Below are positions 60,016 through 64,000 of a stretch of DNA of 64,000 nt, one piece after another. Made by a program: the position numbers and the translations under genes. The DNA is from Bacillota bacterium (GTDB taxonomy: Bacteria > Bacillota > Clostridia > Oscillospirales > Ruminococcaceae). The first letter of the stretch is position 1. Every line of letters begins with the position of its first letter. Below the pieces are notes generated by a model, which was not told the origin of the DNA, did no database searches, and worked only from the letters and a program-made list of their open reading frames with translations. The stretch covers positions 62,001-126,000 of the forward strand of contig JAEYNX010000003.1 in the NCBI GenBank assembly GCA_023412215.1. Direction: 5' to 3'.

Positions 60016-60168
60016 ATGAAATCTAACAAATTTAACCCAATCCATACCTTCTACAAACTGCTTGATGAGCAGGAGCATCCTTCTCGCAAGGGCGAAGAGG
60101 ATTTTAGCATCCCCAACGAGGCCAGCTGCTCCGCAGAGTTTACGCAGGGCTGCATCTTCAGGGAGTAA
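60016..60168 (+). CDS. 50-residue uncharacterised protein
   Basis: A small protein, MKSNKFNPIHTFYKLLDEQE then HPSRKGEEDFSIPNEASCSA and EFTQGCIFRE. AAAGGAGG (60000-60007) is ideally placed 8 bases before the ATG, and a good promoter lies upstream, so it is very likely expressed. Hydrophilic, two cysteines near the C terminus, no signal peptide. It resembles short Clostridia proteins with a DYSIPNEAS-like segment, of unknown function. Fur-like motifs around the promoter suggest metal control. Confidence 0.7.
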   Translation: MKSNKFNPIHTFYKLLDEQEHPSRKGEEDFSIPNEASCSAEFTQGCIFRE

Positions 60169-60178
60169 AAAATAGCGC

Positions 60179-60203
60179 CGGCCCGGCGGCGTTACCGTCG
60201 GGC
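60179..60203 (+). terminator. hairpin after the 50-residue gene
   Basis: GCCCGGCGG pairs with CCGTCGGGC (one G-T pair) around a GCGTTA-type loop. There is no strong T-run, so it is a weak terminator candidate. Confidence 0.45.
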
Positions 60204-60269
60204 TGACGATTATCATATCTCTTAAATACCATACACGCTCAAGTAATATGACAGAACGGGGGCTTTACC

Positions 60270-61022
60270 ATGAAGCTGGTGCTCTTGCGCCACGGCGAAA
60301 GTCAGTGGAACCAACAAAACCTGTTTACGGGCTGGGCGGATGTAGACCTTACCCAGACGGGCGAACAGGAGGCAAGGGAAGCGGGCAACCTGCTCCGGGA
60401 ACACGGCTACGATTTTGATGTCTGCTACACCTCCTACCTCAAGCGTGCCATACATACATTAAACCTTGTGCTCCGCGAGCTAGACCGCGAGTGGCTGCCC
60501 GTTATAAAAAGCTGGAGATTAAACGAACGGCATTACGGGGCGTTACAGGGGCTTAACAAGGCCGAAACCGCCTTGAAATACGGCGAGGATCAGGTAAAGA
60601 TATGGCGCCGCTCCTACGATATCCGCCCGCCGAAGGGCGATGAAGCGGACGAACGCAACCCGCGCACCCAGCAGCCGTACAGGGAGGTTAACCCCTCTGA
60701 GCTGCCGCTGTGTGAGAGCCTTAAGGATACGGTGGACCGTGTGGTGCCCTTTTTTAACAGGGTTATCAAGAAAGAGATGAAAAAGGGCAAGCGCGTGTTG
60801 ATTGCGGCGCACGGCAACTCCATCCGCGCACTGGTTAAATATCTCGAACGGTTAAGCGAGCAGGAGATCATGGAGGAGAATATCCCAACCGGTGTTCCGC
60901 TGGTGTATGAATTGGATAACCGGTGGCAGATTATCGGTAAGTACTATCTCGGTGACCCGGCGCACATCCGCGCAAAGATACAGGGCGTTGCCAATCAGGC
61001 GAGTGCCGCCGCAGAGCAATAA
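60270..61022 (+). CDS. gpmA: 2,3-bisphosphoglycerate-dependent phosphoglycerate mutase
   Basis: A 250-residue glycolytic mutase interconverting 3- and 2-phosphoglycerate. The phosphohistidine motif LLRHGESQWN is at residues ~5-14, followed by NLFTGWADVDLTQTG, LNERHYGALQGLNKAE and the second His in AAHGNSIRALVKYL. Length fits the dimeric/tetrameric dPGM class. ACGGGGGC lies shortly before the ATG. Confidence 0.96.
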   Translation: MKLVLLRHGESQWNQQNLFTGWADVDLTQTGEQEAREAGNLLREHGYDFDVCYTSYLKRAIHTLNLVLRELDREWLPVIKSWRLNERHYGALQGLNKAETALKYGEDQVKIWRRSYDIRPPKGDEADERNPRTQQPYREVNPSELPLCESLKDTVDRVVPFFNRVIKKEMKKGKRVLIAAHGNSIRALVKYLERLSEQEIMEENIPTGVPLVYELDNRWQIIGKYYLGDPAHIRAKIQGVANQASAAAEQ

Positions 61023-61052
61023 GATATTTGTATAGAGTAACACTGGACTTTC

Positions 61053-61081
61053 TTGTATAGAGCTATTATTAATGGTATATT
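61053..61081 (+). promoter_or_regulatory. promoter of the encapsulin operon
   Basis: TTGTAT (61053-61058) and TATATT (61076-61081) are 17 bases apart, ~40 bases before the cargo gene. The spacer and -10 (CTATTATTAATGGTATATTA) resemble those of the promoter at 59944-59972 (CTATACTAACATGGTATATT). Confidence 0.55.
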
Positions 61082-61121
61082 ATACTTAAATTAACGCTCA
61101 AAATGACTGGAGGTAAAACAG

Positions 61122-61490
61122 ATGCCGGCTTTTGCAAACCCTTTTCAGGGAAACGTAGACCGTAAGATGACAAACGAGGAACTCATTCAGGCCGTTCGGC
61201 TGAATATCGCGGGTGAACTGGAGGCAATCTATGTTTACGACGCTCATGTTCAGGCCACCGACAATCCCCTCGCGAAAAAGGTGATCGCCGATATTCGGGA
61301 TGAAGAAAAAGCACATGTGGGCGAGCTGATGACGCTGTTAAGAACGCTCGACCCGAACGAGGCAGAATTGTTCGCCTCCGGTGAGGCCGAGGTAAAAGAG
61401 ATGCTGGAGGAGCTGGGCATTACCACCCCCGCAGCCCAGCCCCAGCAGGAAGCCTCAGACGCAACCGTGGGCAGCCTGCTTCAACAGTAA
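61122..61490 (+). CDS. encapsulin cargo: encapsulated ferritin-like protein
   Basis: A 122-residue half-ferritin: two helices carry the iron ligands, Glu in NIAGELEAIYVYDAHVQAT and ExxH in IRDEEKAHVGELM, as in encapsulated ferritins that form their di-iron site at a subunit interface. After a Pro/Gln linker (~100-112) the last residues ATVGSLLQQ match the encapsulin targeting peptide (TVGSL core). It should oxidise Fe(II) and feed iron into the shell encoded 20 bases downstream. GGAGG lies 9 bases before the ATG. Confidence 0.93.
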   Translation: MPAFANPFQGNVDRKMTNEELIQAVRLNIAGELEAIYVYDAHVQATDNPLAKKVIADIRDEEKAHVGELMTLLRTLDPNEAELFASGEAEVKEMLEELGITTPAAQPQQEASDATVGSLLQQ

Positions 61491-61510
61491 CGTAAAAGGA
61501 GGTTGTATTG

Positions 61511-62323
61511 ATGAATTATCTTTCAAGAGAAGGAGCGCCGGTTTCCGCGCTGTTGTGGGAAAAGATTGATGCCGCCGTAATAAACGCCGCCAGAAGCGCA
61601 CTGACGGGCAGGCGTTTTATACACCTCTTCGGGCCGCTGGGCTCGGGTGTAACCAATATCAACATTGACGATGCAGAGCTGCAGGAGGTTGTTGCCGACG
61701 GGCTGCAGGTAACCAAGGGCAGAAAGTACGTTGAGATTCCTACCCTTTTTGAGGACTTTACGCTCCTCGCCAGAGACCTTGAAAGCAGCGAACGCACCGG
61801 CTATCCGCTAGACCTTTCCGCAGCCGCGGCAGCGGCGCAGGCGTGTGCACGGAAGGAAGACAGGCTTCTTTTCTTCGGCAGCGAGGCGCTGGGCTACGAG
61901 GGCCTGCTCACCGCGAAGGGTGTGAACACGCTTAAAAAGAAGGATTGGGCGGAGGGCGAAAACGCGTTTGCGGATGTTTCCGCCGCTGTCGAAACCTTGG
62001 TGTCCAAGGGCATCTACGGCAGCTACGCGCTTGCATTGAGCCCCGACCTTTATATGCAGCTCCAGCGCATCCAGCCGGGCACCGGCTTGCTCGAGAGCGA
62101 ACGGATCGGCAAGCTGCTGGACGGCCGCATCTTCCAGGCCCCGGCGCTCGGGAAGGGGAGGGCGGTGGTTGTCAGTGCCGACGCACGCAACGTAGACCTT
62201 GTGGTCGGCCAGGACCTTGCCACAGCCTATCTTGAGCAGAAGGACTTAAACCACAGCTTCCGCGTGGTAGAATCCGTGCTGCCGCGCATCAAGCGCCGTC
62301 AGGCAATCGTCGTATTCGAATAA
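61511..62323 (+). CDS. family 1 encapsulin shell protein
   Basis: A 270-residue encapsulin (HK97 phage-capsid fold, formerly linocin M18 family): NYLSREGAPVSALLWEKIDA at the N terminus (the inner helix that binds cargo peptides), GRRFIHLFGPLGSGV, then PTLFEDFTLLARDLESSERT (read in parts), and the C-terminal E-loop/A-domain regions (RIFQAPALGKGRAVVVS, VVGQDLATAYLE). It self-assembles into an icosahedral nanocompartment around the ferritin-like cargo. ATG 61511 has GGAGG 8 bases upstream. Confidence 0.95.
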   Translation: MNYLSREGAPVSALLWEKIDAAVINAARSALTGRRFIHLFGPLGSGVTNINIDDAELQEVVADGLQVTKGRKYVEIPTLFEDFTLLARDLESSERTGYPLDLSAAAAAAQACARKEDRLLFFGSEALGYEGLLTAKGVNTLKKKDWAEGENAFADVSAAVETLVSKGIYGSYALALSPDLYMQLQRIQPGTGLLESERIGKLLDGRIFQAPALGKGRAVVVSADARNVDLVVGQDLATAYLEQKDLNHSFRVVESVLPRIKRRQAIVVFE

Positions 62324-62336
62324 TCAATCTGTCCAT

Positions 62337-62379
62337 CATACAAAAGGGCTCTGTTATGGCAGGGTCCTTTTGCCGTATG
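62337..62379 (+). terminator. hairpin after the encapsulin operon
   Basis: CATAC-AAAAGG at 62338-62349 pairs with CCTTTT-GC-CGTATG near 62369-62381, with a CTG/CAG inner stem. The T-run is inside the stem, so efficiency is uncertain. Confidence 0.6.
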
Positions 62380-62456
62380 CGGGTTTGCTTTTCAGCGTGT
62401 TTTTGATATAATAGAGATAACTACAGGTTTTGCAGGGCAAAGAAACGGAGCGTTCA

Positions 62457-64000
62457 ATGGATATTGGGGCCACCTACATACAGCTTAAAAAGCGTATTTT
62501 AGAAAAAGAGTTTTCAAGAATGAATGACAAGCAGCGCGTCGCGGTTTTCAGTAATCAGGGCCCGCTGCTTATCCTTGCGGGGGCGGGCAGCGGTAAAACC
62601 ACCGTTATCGTCAACCGCATCGCGTTTTTGATCAAATACGGCAACGCCTACCACAGCACTGCGGTACCCGCCTCGGTGGACGAAGAGACCATCCGCTTCC
62701 TCACCGCCTACCTCGAAAAAGGGGAGGGCGACCCCGAAGCGGTGCGGTCACTGCTGGCGGTGCACCCGCCAAGGCCGTGGAACGTGCTGGCCATCACCTT
62801 TACCAACAAGGCCGCGGGCGAGCTCAAAAACCGCCTGGAGGCGGTGCTGGGCGAGGCGGCGCTCGACATCTGGGCGGGCACCTTCCACTCGGTTTGCGTC
62901 AGAATCCTGCGCCGCGAGATCGAGGCACTCGGCTACGACAAAAGCTTTACCATCTACGACACCGACGATTCGGTGCGCGTGCTCAAAGACTGCCTCAAGG
63001 ATTTAAACCTTAATGATAAACAGTTCCCTCCAAAGCAGATGCTGGGGGCCATCAGCCGCTTAAAGGATGAGATGACCGACCCCGTGCAGGCCAAGGCGCT
63101 GGCGGGCGGCGACTACCGGCAGCAGAAGATTGCCGACGTCTACGCTCTTTACGCCAAAAAGCTGAAGGCTGCCAACGCGCTGGACTTTGACGATATCATC
63201 TGCTGCACCGTAAAGCTGTTCGAGCAGTTCCCCGAGGTGTTGGGGGCGTGGCAGAACCGCTTTGCCTATGTGATGGTGGACGAGTATCAGGACACCAACC
63301 ACGCGCAGTACCGTCTGGTGAGCCTGCTTTCCGCCGCGCATAAGCGCATCTGCGTGGTGGGCGACGACGACCAGAGCATCTACCGCTTCAGAGGCGCCAC
63401 CATCGAGAACATCCTGTCGTTTGAACACCAGTTCGAGCGCGCCGAGGTTATCCGTTTAGAGCAGAACTACCGCAGCACCCAGACCATTCTAAACGCCGCC
63501 AACGCGGTGATAGAGCACAATACCCAGCGCAAGGGCAAGCAGCTGTGGACAAGCAACGGCAAGGGAGAGCAGGTGCTGGTGTACCGTGCGTCCGACGAGA
63601 TGGACGAGGCCGCCTTTATCGCCGACATCATCGAGGAGAATGTGCGCGAGGGCCGCAAGTATGCCGACCACGCCATCCTGTACCGCATGAACGCCCAGTC
63701 GGCGCAGATCGAGCGCCACTTCACCAAGGCGGCGATACCCTACCGCATCATCGGCGGTCTGCGCTTTTACGAGCGCAAAGAGATCAAGGACATGATTGCC
63801 TACCTTTCGGTGATCAACAATCCCGCCGACTCGGTGCGCCTTAAACGCATCATCAACGAGCCCAAGCGCGGCATCGGCGAGGCGACGGTTGCCGCCGCGG
63901 AGGAGATTGCCACGACGCTGGGCGACACCCTGTTTGATGTGCTCAGCGAGCCGGAGAGCTACGCGACGCTCGTGCGCAAAGCGCAGCCGCTTAAGGAGTT
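62457..64000 (+). CDS. pcrA: ATP-dependent DNA helicase PcrA/UvrD (3' end beyond window)
   Basis: The first 514 codons of an SF1A helicase that runs off the window. Motifs: Q-motif MNDKQRVAV, Walker A LAGAGSGKTT (~residue 48), TFTNKAAGEL (Ia), GTFHSVCVRILR, DFDDII, Walker B VMVDEYQDTN, motif III VVGDDDQSIYRFRGA, and motif IV EQNYRST. It unwinds DNA in repair and removes RecA. An insertion of about 45 residues follows the Walker A region (YHSTAVPASVDEETIRFLTA onward), which is not typical of PcrA. TATAAT at 62407-62412 may be its -10 box; ACGGAG precedes ATG 62457. Confidence 0.95.
   Translation, partial: MDIGATYIQLKKRILEKEFSRMNDKQRVAVFSNQGPLLILAGAGSGKTTVIVNRIAFLIKYGNAYHSTAVPASVDEETIRFLTAYLEKGEGDPEAVRSLLAVHPPRPWNVLAITFTNKAAGELKNRLEAVLGEAALDIWAGTFHSVCVRILRREIEALGYDKSFTIYDTDDSVRVLKDCLKDLNLNDKQFPPKQMLGAISRLKDEMTDPVQAKALAGGDYRQQKIADVYALYAKKLKAANALDFDDIICCTVKLFEQFPEVLGAWQNRFAYVMVDEYQDTNHAQYRLVSLLSAAHKRICVVGDDDQSIYRFRGATIENILSFEHQFERAEVIRLEQNYRSTQTILNAANAVIEHNTQRKGKQLWTSNGKGEQVLVYRASDEMDEAAFIADIIEENVREGRKYADHAILYRMNAQSAQIERHFTKAAIPYRIIGGLRFYERKEIKDMIAYLSVINNPADSVRLKRIINEPKRGIGEATVAAAEEIATTLGDTLFDVLSEPESYATLVRKAQPLKE

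Noticed and set aside
1..64000. tRNA, rRNA, CRISPR arrays, prophage and transposase genes
   Set aside because: I looked in the gaps on both strands and saw no TTCGA-type tRNA arms, spaced repeats, or transposase/integrase frames.

Overview
The window reads as a chromosome segment from an anaerobic, endospore-forming member of the Clostridia (Bacillota), most like the Oscillospiraceae/Ruminococcaceae side of the class. The evidence is gene content: the RemA-Gmk-RpoZ-PriA-Def-Fmt-RsmB-RlmN-PrpC-PrkC-RsgA-ThiN housekeeping order, a glmS ribozyme, a Gram-positive type SOS box, a spore-coat transglutaminase (Tgl), and strong GGAGG-type ribosome binding sites with frequent TTG and GTG starts. Most of the DNA is moderately GC-rich; two AT-rich patches (29.5-31.3 kb and about 43.55-44.3 kb) stand out.

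Layout. 0.2-3.6 kb: a three-gene biotin-dependent carboxyl-transfer operon (12S-like carboxyltransferase, biotin carrier, 5S/OadA-like subunit). 4-18.4 kb: housekeeping genes for RNA turnover, matrix control, GMP synthesis, replication restart, formyl-Met handling, rRNA methylation, PASTA kinase/PP2C signalling, ribosome assembly and thiamine pyrophosphate, ending in an ATC-hydrolase-like gene. 18.4-22.7 kb: a small gene and two paralogous lipoproteins on the minus strand. 23.2-27.0 kb: YebC, then a LysR regulator divergent from a membrane decarboxylase module (two tiny membrane proteins and the OadB beta subunit), probably the membrane partner of the operon at the window start. 27-33.4 kb: MazF-type RNase, VOC protein, extended SDR, an AT-rich DedA/PadR patch, and glmS with its ribozyme and a small inverted-repeat element in the leader. 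33.9-36.5 kb: a membrane protein and a membrane-anchored pseudokinase.

36.6-45.2 kb: small accessory units (ECF S component, TatD-associated radical SAM protein, TetR plus metallo-hydrolase, nitroreductase/HxlR/peroxiredoxin, BlaI plus M56 peptidase plus a secreted protein, amidase). 45.4-49.8 kb: MoxR-DUF58-transglutaminase operon. 50.1-52.2 kb: radical SAM DNA-repair pair behind a perfect GAAC-N4-GTTC SOS box. 52.3-54.9 kb: phosphotransferase, and a MerR regulator divergent from a ferredoxin-type aldo/keto reductase. 55.1-56.9 kb: an unknown gene translationally coupled to spore transglutaminase. 57-59.6 kb: phospholipase C-like protein and an EAL/GGDEF protein. 60-62.3 kb: a 50-residue protein with Fur-like boxes, phosphoglycerate mutase, and an encapsulin nanocompartment operon (ferritin-like cargo plus shell). 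The window ends inside a PcrA/UvrD helicase.

Most noteworthy are the encapsulin operon, the separated halves of a probable sodium-pumping decarboxylase or transcarboxylase, the SOS-boxed radical SAM repair pair, the pseudokinase operon, the Tgl-coupled unknown gene, an apparent ATT start codon in rlmN, and a MITE-like element between the glmS ribozyme and its gene. I saw no tRNA, rRNA, CRISPR array, prophage or insertion-sequence transposase.
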